Made by a program: the position numbers and the translations under genes. Source: Deltaproteobacteria bacterium (GTDB lineage: Bacteria; Bdellovibrionota; Bdellovibrionia; JABDDW01). Taken from it: a stretch of DNA of 24,448 nucleotides. The notes under the pieces were generated by a model. It was not told where the DNA came from and ran no database searches. It saw nothing but the letters and a program-made list of their open reading frames with translations. Each line of letters begins with the position of its first letter. Positions within the stretch are counted from its first letter, which is position 1. Positions 14,249-22,446 of this stretch are shown one piece after another. Location: assembly GCA_013287405.1 (NCBI GenBank), contig JABDDW010000021.1:1-24448 (forward strand), in the 5' to 3' direction.

Positions 14249-14476
14249 ATGACAGTGAACTCTTCGGAAGTACACAAAATCTTAAATCAAGCGCACAAAC
14301 AAAAAAAGCGCGTTAAGGGGAGAAGGAAGGATGGATCTTTCTTTTTTGGATTCCCACAATACCCAGAATCCCAAGGCCCTACGGTTTTGTGGGACGTATA
14401 TGAAGGCCAAAGGGTTGATACACCTCCAGAAAAGGTGAACATCGAAGATGTTGTGTCCATTACTATTGATGAATAG
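14249..14476 (+). CDS. Small hypothetical protein
   Basis: A 75-aa soluble protein starting 13 nt after the HNH stop. GGGAG lies upstream; ATG 14249 and GTG 14255 are both possible, the latter better spaced. A basic N-terminal segment (NQAHKQKKRVKGRRKDGSFF) precedes a beta-rich end (GPTVLWDVYEGQRVDTPPEK). The family was not recognised. It follows the HNH gene closely and is probably co-transcribed with it. Confidence 0.5.
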   Translation: MTVNSSEVHKILNQAHKQKKRVKGRRKDGSFFFGFPQYPESQGPTVLWDVYEGQRVDTPPEKVNIEDVVSITIDE

Positions 14477-14487
14477 CAAAGCGAGCC

Positions 14488-14799
14488 ATGTACGACATAA
14501 GAGGAATATTTCTAAGAATTGCAGCGAGTGAGGGTTTCTTAAGGCAGCGGGCAGAATACTGGGGCTTCCTATTGGCTTTTTCCGCATTGATCTCTGGCCC
14601 AGAGGGATTCAAAACATCTTGGTGGAATAAGTCGCTGGCACTCTCGGCCTTTGTTGGTATGGTCACGACCATGGTGAATAGACTTCTTTTAGAAGTCACA
14701 GAGTCTAATCCAAGAAAACTTAGAGAACGTTTGATCGGCCTTGGGCTTATTTGCGACTTCGTATTCATGTCCATTACTTTAAAGTTATTTTTGTCTTGA
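14488..14799 (+). CDS. Small membrane protein
   Basis: A 103-aa protein with two or three hydrophobic segments: YWGFLLAFSALISG, LALSAFVGMVTTMVN and LIGLGLICDFVFMSITLKLF, separated by short charged loops. It starts at ATG 14488, 12 nt after the preceding stop. The family was not recognised. Its position between a membrane-anchored HNH protein and a GIY-YIG-like nuclease suggests a shared membrane-associated role, inferred from context only. Confidence 0.6.
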   Translation: MYDIRGIFLRIAASEGFLRQRAEYWGFLLAFSALISGPEGFKTSWWNKSLALSAFVGMVTTMVNRLLLEVTESNPRKLRERLIGLGLICDFVFMSITLKLFLS

Positions 14800-14820
14800 G
14801 ACTAACCAAGGTAATTACCC

Positions 14821-15420
14821 ATGAAGATTGACACTAAAGCCTTAATAGCAAAATCTGAAAAGAATCTTAAGGAGGAGCTTGAGGCCTTACGACTCCTAGT
14901 GTTTCCGCAAGTGAATGAAGTCTTGGATTTTAGAGTGGATGATGAAGTTTACAAATTGGAGCCAAAGGCGATCCAAAAACAAAAATTGTTGCCTCCCAGA
15001 GGGAACCAGGTAATTTACATATTAAGGTTTATAGATCAGTTCCAAACTGCCGAGGACCTTGAGTTCTTGAGGAAAGAAGCACAACAGGTGAAACAAAAAG
15101 ACCATGATGGCCACCGGCAAGTCACTGGGATCAAGGATAAGAATTGGGAGTATCAGTTGAAAAATCTGAAAAATGTTACTTTATATACGGGGTCATCCAA
15201 GGCTTTTCCAAGTCGTTTGCGCGAGCACATAGGCTGGGCAAATAAGGGAACGGCAACTCTTCTGTTGCGTAAATGGCCATCCCTAATGAATAGGCGCTTC
15301 AAGGTTACGTTTAATTATTTTGATTTTGGGCCAGAGATTGGTTCAGCGGCAATAAAGTATATTGAATATCACATGGCAAACGAACTGAGACCCTTAATAG
15401 GCCATAATAGGATAGCGTGA
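14821..15420 (+). CDS. Divergent GIY-YIG-like nuclease
   Basis: A 199-aa protein from ATG 14821 with AAGG about 8 nt upstream. The C-terminal half carries a GIY-YIG-like arrangement: VIYILRF near residue 64, then LYTGSSKAFPSRLREHIG near 121, whose tyrosine and arginine match the catalytic positions. A glutamate in IKYIEYHMANELRPLIG near 180 matches the metal-binding position and its following helix. A 45-residue insertion separates the two beta strands. The N-terminal 60 residues are helical and not recognised. GIY-YIG enzymes occur in homing, restriction and repair. The assignment rests on motif order, so a catalytically altered member is possible. Confidence 0.6.
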   Translation: MKIDTKALIAKSEKNLKEELEALRLLVFPQVNEVLDFRVDDEVYKLEPKAIQKQKLLPPRGNQVIYILRFIDQFQTAEDLEFLRKEAQQVKQKDHDGHRQVTGIKDKNWEYQLKNLKNVTLYTGSSKAFPSRLREHIGWANKGTATLLLRKWPSLMNRRFKVTFNYFDFGPEIGSAAIKYIEYHMANELRPLIGHNRIA

Positions 15421-15510
15421 AAGACTATATATTTGTAGATTCTTATCAGATAGTCCCCAAGCCGGCATTACAGGGCGGCGCTAAAATCAGCAAGAGTGTG
15501 TCCCAAAACC

Positions 15511-16050
15511 TTACAGCGATATTTGGTTTAGATTTAATGAAGCTTGGGATGAAAGCTCCGTTTGTGAGCCTGTATAGCGGTCTAAAATTCGTTTCACCAT
15601 TTGTGGATGCCAACGCTGCCCCCGGCATTTTGTGCGGACACCAGTTTGGCTTAGGACCTTTGCTATTTGGCGAAGGCTCAAATTATTCCTGTTCATTTCC
15701 TTGATGGCATCAATGACTTTTTGCTCAATGTTATGGGGAACTGAATGTCCGTTCCAGGTTCTAAGTCCATAGCAGGTCTGGGCGGGTCTTCCATGAGGTT
15801 TGTGTGGTTCGCGGATCTCGATACCATGAAGGGAGAGGTGCTTTAAAATGGTGCTCTTACCAGCAGAGGCTACTAATGCAATCTGGGCAGCAGAAAGGCC
15901 CTGTTTAACATATTTCTGGTATAAGAAGGCCCTATCAGAGAACAGTTGATAAGTGCGAAAGGGTATGGATATATTGAGCTTTGCGCGGAGAACGGGGTTT
16001 AGTACAGAGATCCGTCCGCTCCGCCATTTACTACACCGGAAATAAACTAA
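15511..16050 (-). pseudogene. N-terminally truncated serine recombinase remnant
   Basis: An open frame of about 179 codons on the - strand ends at 15511 and is bounded upstream by a TGA at 16051-16053. It contains no ATG, GTG or TTG before the ATG at 15696. The translated C-terminal part (IEQKVIDAIKEMNRNNLSLR, QIAKVLSQTGVRTKCRGQRW, then HPQMVKRILDR) matches the Recombinase (PF07508-like) region of large serine recombinases. An upstream GLSAAQIALVASAGKSTIL segment looks like a helix-turn-helix. The catalytic serine domain is absent. It reads as the 3' relic of a site-specific recombinase converging on the GIY-YIG gene. A non-standard start remains possible. Confidence 0.65.
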
Positions 16051-16159
16051 TCAAAACAAAAGCTTAAGTAATAAAGTGGGTCCATACCTAGGACCAGTTT
16101 GGGTGTAGTGGGTGTAATGCTTTTCTCGAAGCTTCCGACAAGAAAGATGGGAGAACGAG

Positions 16160-16589
16160 ATGCAATACGAAAGACGCAATAACAACAACGGCCTTTACTT
16201 CTCATTTGTTTGGTACGACACCAGAACAAAAAAGAGAATACGTCTCACCAGAGCTGAAATCAAGAAACGCTTCGGCCATGACATCACAACAGAAGATGAA
16301 GCCATAGAATGTCTCAAACTTCTCCATGCCCAGTATGAAACTGAGAAAATCAAAATCGAACGCCGACTATCTTGGGAAAAAGAATATTACAATTTCAACA
16401 AACTTTTAGACCAGTATGAAAAGGCTCAGAAAAAGAGTGCTCCCAATTCGTGGATGAACAGCGTCTTCTACATGAAGCATTATGTCCTGCCATTTTTTCT
16501 GACACAAAAAAAGTTGAACAATATTGAGTTGTGGGAAGACGGTTTTGATGACTTCCGCGAGTGGCTTGAAAAGAAAGCTAAACTCATTC
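16160..16589 (+). pseudogene. Tyrosine integrase, 5' part (interrupted by IS)
   Basis: ATG 16160 with GGGAGAACGAG directly upstream opens a frame encoding an N-terminal arm-binding-like region (NNNNGLYFSFVWYDTRTKK) and a core-binding SAM-like domain (YNFNKLLDQYEKAQKKSAPN, then FDDFREWLEKKAKLI). The frame reaches 16606 only because the IS end happens to read PQIRK and stop. The reading continues after the IS in the 18458-19299 segment: joining CTCATT to CGTTCA across one TCATTC copy gives KAKLIRSSNIISYSS in frame, for an intact integrase of about 421 aa. It probably mobilised this island before being disrupted. Confidence 0.85.
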
Positions 16590-16608
16590 CCCAAATCCGA
16601 AAATAGAT
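16590..16608 (+). repeat. IS left terminal inverted repeat
   Basis: CCCAAATCCGAAAATAGAT, imperfectly inverted relative to 18439-18457. It directly follows the TCATTC duplication at 16584-16589. Confidence 0.75.
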
Positions 16609-16656
16609 ACGCGTCAACCGGGTTAAGAAATCTGAAAAGAAATTTTTTTGAATTTA

Positions 16657-16892
16657 GATTCCCGAGAGGGAATCGAAAGGCACCAGTGTGCCTAAAATTT
16701 GAACCACCACCTCTCATGCCAGTGAAGTTACAAGCAGCGTGCTGGCAGTCAGGGCTGCTCGGGTCTCTTTAAGGCAGACCAGTGCCTATGACGGAGTGTA
16801 GTCAAATGGTTTTTCGAGGTTCGAATCCCCTAATCCGCCGCGATTGACAACCTTCAGCTCAAGCTCTCCTCCAGTTGTGTATGCGGTTGTCA
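16657..16892 (+). other. Hairpin-rich non-coding stretch inside the IS
   Basis: Four stems follow one another: GATTCCC-GAGA-GGGAATC (16657-16674, a perfect 7-bp stem closed by a GNRA-type tetraloop); AGGCAC-CAGT-GTGCCT (16678-16693); TGCCAG (16717-16722) with CTGGCA (16742-16747); and TGACAACC (16845-16852) with GGTTGTCA (16885-16892). A tRNA-like 3' end lies at 16790-16840. The density suggests a structured RNA or a nested relic. No known RNA family was recognised. Confidence 0.4.
16790..16840 (+). pseudogene. tRNA-like relic
   Basis: GAGGTTCGAATCCCC followed by TAATCCGCC looks like a T-arm and acceptor 3' strand. About 40 nt upstream, ACGGAGTGTAG and TCAAATGGTT look like an acceptor 5' strand and D-arm. 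There is no room for an anticodon arm, and several stem positions mismatch. It may be a deleted tRNA, an old attachment-site fragment or chance similarity. Confidence 0.3.
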
Positions 16893-16915
16893 GGGAACTC
16901 AGCTATTTCCCAGAA

Positions 16916-18383
16916 TCAGGCTGGGAGCCGTGGCGGATCAGAGGTTGCCGCCCACCTCTCAAGCATAGTTTGGACCTCCTTGTAATAGTGAATTGGAATT
17001 CTCATTGTTAACTGCCTCGATCTCTCAAGAAACTTGCCAGGCAAGTAGATAAGACGCTGTCTTATTTTTTTTGCAAAGTGTGGTTTCTCTGGATTTGTTA
17101 GATGTGCTATGGCTCTTAAAAAATTATGGGCAACCAAAGCCAAAAGCCCGTAGACATGATTAGCCTTCAAACTCTGGCAGGGAAAGTGTTTGAGGTCATA
17201 GTTGATCTTTCCCTCACGAATAAAATTCTCCATATTTCCGCGGCCCTGGTGAAACTCCAAAATTTCTTGAGGAGTTTTAGGATAAATTCCCATGAGGCTC
17301 AAAACCCCCCAGTACTTATAACGACCGTCTTCAAAGAGACTGCTCTGTTCCTGCTCTTTAAAAGTTCTCTTGATAATAATGGGAAACATAACCCCTGGGG
17401 CCCACCCAGGCTCATACATCCAGTAGCCCACATCAACCTGTGGGAGTTTTTTATCTTTCTTTTTTGCTTCTAGAATTTCTTCATCAGTGTAAGTCCACGG
17501 CTTCCAGTTGGTGACTTCATTTAGGTGCTCCATCCACTTGGTGTTGCCATGGGCCGTGATGGTTCCTTTTAGATTTTTGGATAAAGCCACACGAATAAAG
17601 TCTTCCCGACAAAAATGCCGAATCCATTCGAATGTAATGCTGAACGTGTAATCGGTCTTGAAGCTCTCCGCTGATCTCGCTCAACATGTCTGCTGCCCCT
17701 TCAGAGCTAAAGGTGGCACCACCTCTTAAAACCATATCATAGGCATAACCGCGCTCATCAAAGGCTAATAAACTCTCAAGGCCGATCAAACCATCTCGAT
17801 TTTTCTCCAACCCCTCCATGAGCTTTCCTGATTGTTCGTGAAACGTTGAGTCCATATCAATGGTCATTGATCCCTTGTGCCCGACTTGCCTGCGACAGGA
17901 AATAGCCTGTCTTGTCAAAAATTGACGGAGATCATTTGTATTTTGATCGCTGAATTCTCGTAAATAGTTCCCAAAAGTCTTAGCTGTGGCCAGCCCCCCA
18001 AGTTTTTCTTCAACACTAGGGTCATCTTCAAATTGTTCAAGATCATCAAGTGAGTCATGGCCGTACCAAAATCCCGCAATGAACGTCAAAGCCAACTGTT
18101 CTGTGGAATAAGAAGAATTACTAATGTGTTCGGGTAAACACTTTTTAAAATCTACAAACTGCGGTGACGCACAGAAGATATCAATCAATGGGCCAAGCCC
18201 GGCATTCGCAGTAAGCTTTTCTTCGGTAGGTTCGTAGATAAATTTCTTGGGTTTCCAGGGATTTTTCTGCCATTTGCTGATATGTTTTAACAATGCTGCC
18301 CCTCCGTTTTGAAATTGAGGGCAACTTATCATAGAATCTTTAGAACTTCCAGATGCACACCAATTTGGTGAATGAAAAATCAC
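16916..18383 (-). pseudogene. IS1380-like transposase with one-base frameshift
   Basis: Two overlapping frames, 18383-17517 (N-terminal, GTG start) and a frame ending at 16916, make one transposase of about 488 aa. The N-terminal frame has TIDMDSTFHEQSGKLMEGLE (first catalytic aspartate region) and YIRMDSAF (second). The C-terminal frame has NMENFIREGKINYDLKHFPC (glutamate region) and LKANHVYGLLALVAHNFLRA, the IS1380 order. The shift occurs at a run of five T (plus strand A5 at 17611-17615). With four T the protein would read RMDSAF directly into CREDFIRVALSKNLKG. It is therefore probably inactive; a programmed +1 shift or a sequencing error are alternatives. Confidence 0.85.
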
Positions 18384-18438
18384 TGACTAAATTCAAATAA
18401 CTTCTACAGGTAGGCCTTCACAAAGAATTCTCCTAAAA

Positions 18439-18457
18439 ACCTACTTTCAGATGCGGG
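18439..18457 (-). repeat. IS right terminal inverted repeat
   Basis: Read inward it is CCCGCATCTGAAAGTAGGT, matching the left end at 14 of 19 positions. The TCATTC duplication follows at 18458-18463. Confidence 0.75.
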
Positions 18458-19299
18458 TCATTCGTTCAAGCAATATCATTTCTTATTCCTCCAAGAATCA
18501 CGCCATAAAATCCCTAAACACATTTTTAGCCCACCTCTACTCTAAAAAAATAATCCACCGACTTACCAAATGTGAATCCTTCGGCTCCCACCTTGTCAAC
18601 AAACGCACCATTGATGATGTGGTTCATCCTGATGAAATGGAACTTATCTATAAATCCCTTATGGAGCGTGGTCATAAAAAAGAAGCCATTTTCTTTCGAT
18701 ATCTCTTTTTCTCAGGAATGAGATTTAGTGAAGGTTTAGCGATCAGTATGGTTGATCTTTATCAAGGTGAGTTGCCGTCAAATCAACTTCTGGCAAAGAG
18801 AATCAAGATTCACAATATGCTTTATTATGGCTACATTGTTTCAGACTCTCAGGTGGATGAGAAATGGAACCGTCGCCCCTTCAAGGGTAAAAAAGAAATC
18901 AGCGAAAATTATGCAAGGACCATCCCAATCACCGACAAAAGACTCTGGAATGACCTGGTGGATCTTGCCGAGGAGCAACACAAGAAATGGAATGGAAGTT
19001 CTACTGACAAAAAGAGCTGCTTTCTTTTTCGTGGCATTGATGACACCACTTCATCCAGGCGGCTTGAAGAGGCTTTCACCTCATGCGAATTACCTTATCG
19101 GTCTTGGCATTGCCTCAGACACAGCAGAGCCACATGGCTGATTGGTGAAACCGGAGATGAGGTGTTGACCAGGGCATGGCTGGGGCATTCCTCTTCTAGG
19201 ACTTTAGAAAAATACAATCACATGTATCAGGCCATTGTTAGAGAAGCTAAGTCGAAGGAATATATTGGGCGTGAGTTCAAATTAAAGAAAGTCGACTAA
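18458..19299 (+). pseudogene. Tyrosine integrase, 3' part (catalytic domain)
   Basis: This continues the integrase begun at 16160. The ATG at 18451 that could open this frame lies inside the IS end and is not its natural start. The catalytic domain is complete: arginine in FFSGMRFSEGL, HCLRHSRATWL (the HxxR box), WLGHSS and the nucleophile tyrosine in TLEKYNHMYQ. The entry IISYSSKNHAIKSLNTFLAH is the end of the core-binding domain. Separated from its DNA-binding part, it should not recombine, though precise excision of the IS would revive it. Confidence 0.85.
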
Positions 19300-19583
19300 C
19301 TCTGATACTACTATTTCACCAAACAAACTAAAATTAGCACCTGCGCCCCCAGAGCATTCGCACGCGATGAGCTCCTAGCCAGGGAAATTCCTTGAAAGAG
19401 TGTATTTGGTAAAATCAAAGTTAAGCCGGTCAATTCTCGCGCAGGGCTAGAAGTGTATCCGCTTTAAAAATAATTTGAATGTTACCTAAACAAAGCAATT
19501 TCACTGGGGATTTTCAAATTCTTATTACCCAGATCCAGGCTCGCAGTGAAAAGCTAAGTCAGAATTCGATATACTATATAAAT
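19300..19583 (+). other. Non-coding gap with a possible promoter
   Basis: No credible ORF lies between the integrase and the OB-fold-like gene. AT-rich sequence near the right end includes TATACTATATAAAT (19570-19583), a reasonable -10 region, but no clear -35 box at the right spacing. Nothing else was recognised. Confidence 0.3.
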
Positions 19584-19618
19584 CCCGGCAGAGGTGTATT
19601 TAGCGCGGTTTTGCCGGG
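19584..19618 (+). promoter_or_regulatory. 5' leader hairpin of the OB-fold-like gene
   Basis: CCCGGCA (19584-19590) pairs with TGCCGGG (19612-19618) around a 21-nt loop. It ends 11 nt before the AAAGGAG ribosome binding site (19630-19636) and may control translation or RNA stability. It was not matched to a known element. Confidence 0.35.
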
Positions 19619-19641
19619 AGACTGCGCGGAAAGGAGTTGTT

Positions 19642-19968
19642 GTGGACAACTCTAAAACCGTCAACGGGGCATCAGTTGAAGGCCAAGATCTCGATGGCTT
19701 TAAAATGGTCGAGAAGGATCTACCCAAGCGGATCTACGAACTTACGAAACCACTTATTGGAGCCTACAAAGGGAAGAGTAAGAGCACCCACAGTGCACTC
19801 TACACCATAGAGACCCAAGACGGCGTAGTAAGACTCATAGGTTGCACCGACCTTGATTCCCAAATGAGCAAGGTTGAAATCGGAACGATGGTCAAAATCG
19901 TTTACGAGGGTGAGTTCAAAACCAAAGCCGGGCATTTTATGTCCCGGTGCCAAGTCTTTACGAAATAG
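19642..19968 (+). CDS. Small OB-fold-like protein
   Basis: A 108-aa soluble protein. GTG 19642 is chosen because AAAGGAG lies 5 nt upstream; the frame is open to 19594 but that part overlaps the leader hairpin. The N-terminus is polar. From about residue 40 on, short strands alternate (IGAYKGKSKSTHSALYTIET, GVVRLIGCTDLDSQMSKVEI, then TMVKIVYEGEFKTKAGH and SRCQVFTK), a pattern typical of OB-fold proteins carried by phages and plasmids. A single-stranded nucleic-acid-binding role is plausible but unproven. It sits between two recombinase genes. Confidence 0.6.
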   Translation: MDNSKTVNGASVEGQDLDGFKMVEKDLPKRIYELTKPLIGAYKGKSKSTHSALYTIETQDGVVRLIGCTDLDSQMSKVEIGTMVKIVYEGEFKTKAGHFMSRCQVFTK

Positions 19969-20039
19969 GTCTTGGTCTAACAACTGTGGCGAAACAAGGC
20001 CACAACTTTTAATCTACCAACTAAATCTGTCTGATTCGC

Positions 20040-20069
20040 TAAAGAACAAAATTACACAAATGTTCTTTA
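20040..20069. repeat. 9-bp inverted repeat (TAAAGAACA/TGTTCTTTA)
   Basis: Perfect 9-bp arms separated by 12 nt. A second pair with the same core, GAACAT (20136-20141) and ATGTTC (20163-20168), lies just upstream of the recombinase ribosome binding site. GAAC/GTTC arms recall Gram-positive-type LexA half sites, but the spacing is too wide for a canonical box. It may be an operator or a weak terminator of the preceding gene. Confidence 0.4.
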
Positions 20070-20186
20070 AACCTCCAAGCTGTTGATTTCACAAACTGTA
20101 ACTCACCCAACCCAATTTCCGATGTACGATTCCGAGAACATTTTTTATTATTAACTATAGAAATGTTCTGTTTACGAGGGGGATTT

Positions 20187-20801
20187 ATGATTTCCGCTGA
20201 CCGAGTTCTTTCAGAGCAACAACTATCAAAACTTTTGAAAATCATTAAAGTCGAAAAAGAAAAATCAATTCTGGCAGTCCAGGGGTCGTCGAAGCGCAAC
20301 CCCAAAGAAGTCCGTAACATCATCGACTACTTCCTCTTTAGAATCATCAGCGTCACCGGCCTAAGAATCTCTGAAGCCCTCACGCTTCGGTGGTCGGATG
20401 TTCATACTGAATTCTTAGTGATCCAAAAACAAAACAGCAAAAATGGCCGGAAGGGCACGGTCTACTTTGGGGATAAGGCCAGTTCTCTTTTTGATGAACT
20501 TCGTCGGCTAAAGTCGGAGACAATAAAAAGAGGCAATCCAGATTTAGTTTTCAGTTTCACCGGCATCGTCCCTAGTCGGTCTTATGCTCATTCAAGATTT
20601 AAAAAGTGGCTTAGTCTCGCTGGACTTCCACTACAACTCTCAATTCATTCCCTCCGCCACACGTATGCCACCCTCTGTCTCGATAAGGGACTATCACTCG
20701 CCTTTGTGAAGAATAATCTTAGACATCAAAGTGTGGCCTCGACAAGCGCCTACCTGCACCTCACGCAAGAGAGCCGTCAGAAGATCAAAAGCCTGTTCTG
20801 A
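20187..20801 (+). CDS. Short tyrosine recombinase (XerC/D-like catalytic domain)
   Basis: A 204-aa protein from ATG 20187, with GAGGGGGA 5 nt upstream fixing the start. It has essentially only the catalytic domain: arginine in SVTGLRISEALTLRW, a lysine/beta region (IQKQNSKNGRKGTVYF), HSLRHTYAT (HxxR), a modified NNLRHQS where LGH is usual, and the tyrosine in SAYLHL. The N-terminal SAM-like domain of XerC/D is missing, making it about 90 aa shorter than typical. Comparable short recombinases act in integrons, phages and inversion systems. It lies next to inverted repeats with GAACA/TGTTC cores, which may be regulatory or recombination sites. Confidence 0.85.
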   Translation: MISADRVLSEQQLSKLLKIIKVEKEKSILAVQGSSKRNPKEVRNIIDYFLFRIISVTGLRISEALTLRWSDVHTEFLVIQKQNSKNGRKGTVYFGDKASSLFDELRRLKSETIKRGNPDLVFSFTGIVPSRSYAHSRFKKWLSLAGLPLQLSIHSLRHTYATLCLDKGLSLAFVKNNLRHQSVASTSAYLHLTQESRQKIKSLF

Positions 20802-20947
20802 AAGAAAAAATCCATTTTGGAATATAATAGAACTTTGGAGTTGTAAAAAACCCTACCAACAAAGGCTTGAGAAACAGACTAAGCCATTAATTTTAATCAG
20901 TTTAATTGAAAAGTGGAGTGCCCACCTTATTAGGAGTTGTGTATCCA

Positions 20948-21835
20948 ATGTTTACGAAGAATCAATCCCTTAAGCCCAAGCTACCCCTTGAGCATCAAGC
21001 GAGAAACGAAGCTAAAATCAATAAAGCGAGATGGTCCCATGGCTGTTTTCACTTTCTCCTCCAGAGAACGACTACCCAATACAATCACAAGACGACTACC
21101 CATCGACGACAGCTCCTGGAATCAGTCAATAATATATCCCTCCCTATCATTGACGACGCCATGCTACTTTCCCTTTATCGCTTAGCTTGCTTCAAATATT
21201 TACATTCTTGTTTTCACAAATATCTCAACTCAGGGTTTGAAAGGACCTACCATGAGAAAATGTTCCTCTCAACGCTCCAAAATATTATTTCGACCAACCC
21301 CAAATTCAAATACCTTGAAATCTATCCCAGCAGCTTTCTCTCAAAAGATTTATCGCCTCTCCAAAAAATGGTCATTGGAATCCATGTACCAGACTTCTTG
21401 ATATTTGGTCTTAAGCATCCGGGCTACTCATCCGTCGTTATTGAATTGGATGGCGACTCCCACATCGAAAAGTACTCTAAAGATAAACTTTATTATGATC
21501 ACCTTCAAGAGCTTGGGATTTTCTGCTGGTCAATTCCCAATGATAAGGTGACGGACGAATCCTACGTCACCAAAGGACTTGAAAGTCTTTATCGCCACCG
21601 ATCAGGCGCCTTGGATAAGCAGATCAAGAAAAACAAAAGAGAAATTCAGTGCAAGACGATTGCTTGTAACTTAACTCTCCAAGAAATTGAATCCTTCGTT
21701 GAAAAACACTTTAAGACGGCTCTCAATTTGAGGGTCGAAGCCAGCACCCTTTTTAAAGATCCAACTTGCCCTCGTAAAATTAAATCCGAATTAAAAAATC
21801 TCTTCTCATTGAAATTCCAACGTAAAGCCGGTTGA
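20948..21835 (+). CDS. PD-(D/E)XK nuclease, DUF559/Vsr-like
   Basis: A 295-aa protein. ATG 20948 has AGGAG 12 nt upstream; the frame is open to 20906. After a basic N-terminus and a helical middle comes HVPDFLIFGLKHP (D149), then SSVVIELDGDSH (E166, D168), followed by YDHLQELGIFCWSIPND. This order matches the DUF559/Vsr-type fold (D...ExDGxxH, then a D..R/L..LGi helix and strand). Members cut DNA in repair, restriction or mobile elements. The C-terminal 80 residues are helical and basic and may bind DNA. It is the third nuclease fold in the island; the family assignment rests on motif pattern. Confidence 0.7.
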   Translation: MFTKNQSLKPKLPLEHQARNEAKINKARWSHGCFHFLLQRTTTQYNHKTTTHRRQLLESVNNISLPIIDDAMLLSLYRLACFKYLHSCFHKYLNSGFERTYHEKMFLSTLQNIISTNPKFKYLEIYPSSFLSKDLSPLQKMVIGIHVPDFLIFGLKHPGYSSVVIELDGDSHIEKYSKDKLYYDHLQELGIFCWSIPNDKVTDESYVTKGLESLYRHRSGALDKQIKKNKREIQCKTIACNLTLQEIESFVEKHFKTALNLRVEASTLFKDPTCPRKIKSELKNLFSLKFQRKAG

Positions 21836-22055
21836 CGTCAGGATCATCGCCACAGCAACCAGAGCCAATCAGGTTGCATCTTTCGGGTACGGCATAGTTG
21901 TTTTCATTCTATGGAAAATTTAGGTACCATACGCGGGTATCCCGCCATGGGCCTTCATAATATTTTTAAAAAGGGCGTCATTCTGTCACCTAGACTAGGA
22001 TGTGCAACCACCAAGAACGATGTCAAAATGTTTGAAAGCGGTATTGAATGGAACT

Positions 22056-22367
22056 ATGGGAATGATGCCAATTCAATATTTGATCCAAACAAAAGACGGA
22101 TTCTTAATCCATGTGGGAGACTTTTACCGGACTGACAATAAAGACGCCGACGATCAATTCCCTTTATTTTGCAAACTTTTTGAATATCCGCCAGATTTTA
22201 CAAGATACTTGGTTAATACATACCTTGAAGAAGGTGGGACTTTCTACGCCCTTGAATTTGATGGAACTTTAATTACGTTGGCTGAATCAGATTTTGAATG
22301 CGGTTGCATTTTCGGAAAAAAAGAAACTATCAAGTTTTTAGGTTATGAATTTGTTGAGGCTGCATGA
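22056..22367 (+). CDS. Small hypothetical protein
   Basis: About 103 aa from ATG 22056; starts at 22062 and 22065 are equally possible, and an upstream in-frame start at 22002 lacks a ribosome binding site. The sequence alternates strands and helices (IQYLIQTKDGFLIHVGDFYR, DQFPLFCKLFEYPPDFTRYL, ALEFDGTLITLAESDFECGC) with no signal peptide. The family was not recognised. An overlapping ORF in another frame (21911-22135) is less protein-like. Confidence 0.5.
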   Translation: MGMMPIQYLIQTKDGFLIHVGDFYRTDNKDADDQFPLFCKLFEYPPDFTRYLVNTYLEEGGTFYALEFDGTLITLAESDFECGCIFGKKETIKFLGYEFVEAA

Positions 22368-22446
22368 AGGTCCAGTTTCAATTCCCACGTTACCCTTTAG
22401 CAGTCGTTTTCTCAAGACATTGATTTATAGTTCCGACGAGCGAGTT

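Larger units (their letters stand above)
16590..18457 (-). mobile_element. IS1380-family-like insertion sequence, 1868 bp
   Basis: The boundaries come from two independent signs. Terminal inverted repeats match 14 of 19 bases (CCCAAATCCGAAAATAGAT at the left, CCCGCATCTGAAAGTAGGT read inward from the right). TCATTC flanks both ends (16584-16589 and 18458-18463) as a target duplication. Excising the element plus one duplication restores the integrase frame. The interior holds one transposase on the - strand and, beyond its stop codon, a 326-bp hairpin-rich non-coding stretch that is long for a simple IS. Confidence 0.85.

Noticed and set aside
15417..15704. 95-codon + strand ORF overlapping the GIY-YIG stop by GTGA
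   Set aside because: Most of it lies antisense to the serine-recombinase relic, whose - strand translation has clear family motifs. The + strand protein does not look like a real one.
16645..18400. TTTGAATTTAG (left) and CTAAATTCAAA (right) as IS ends
   Set aside because: They are inverted repeats but point the wrong way for IS1380-type ends and lack a flanking duplication; the CCC-starting ends fit better.
16607..18457. Reading integrase 5' and 3' parts as two independent genes
   Set aside because: The TCATTC duplication, terminal repeats and exact frame restoration show one gene split by an IS.
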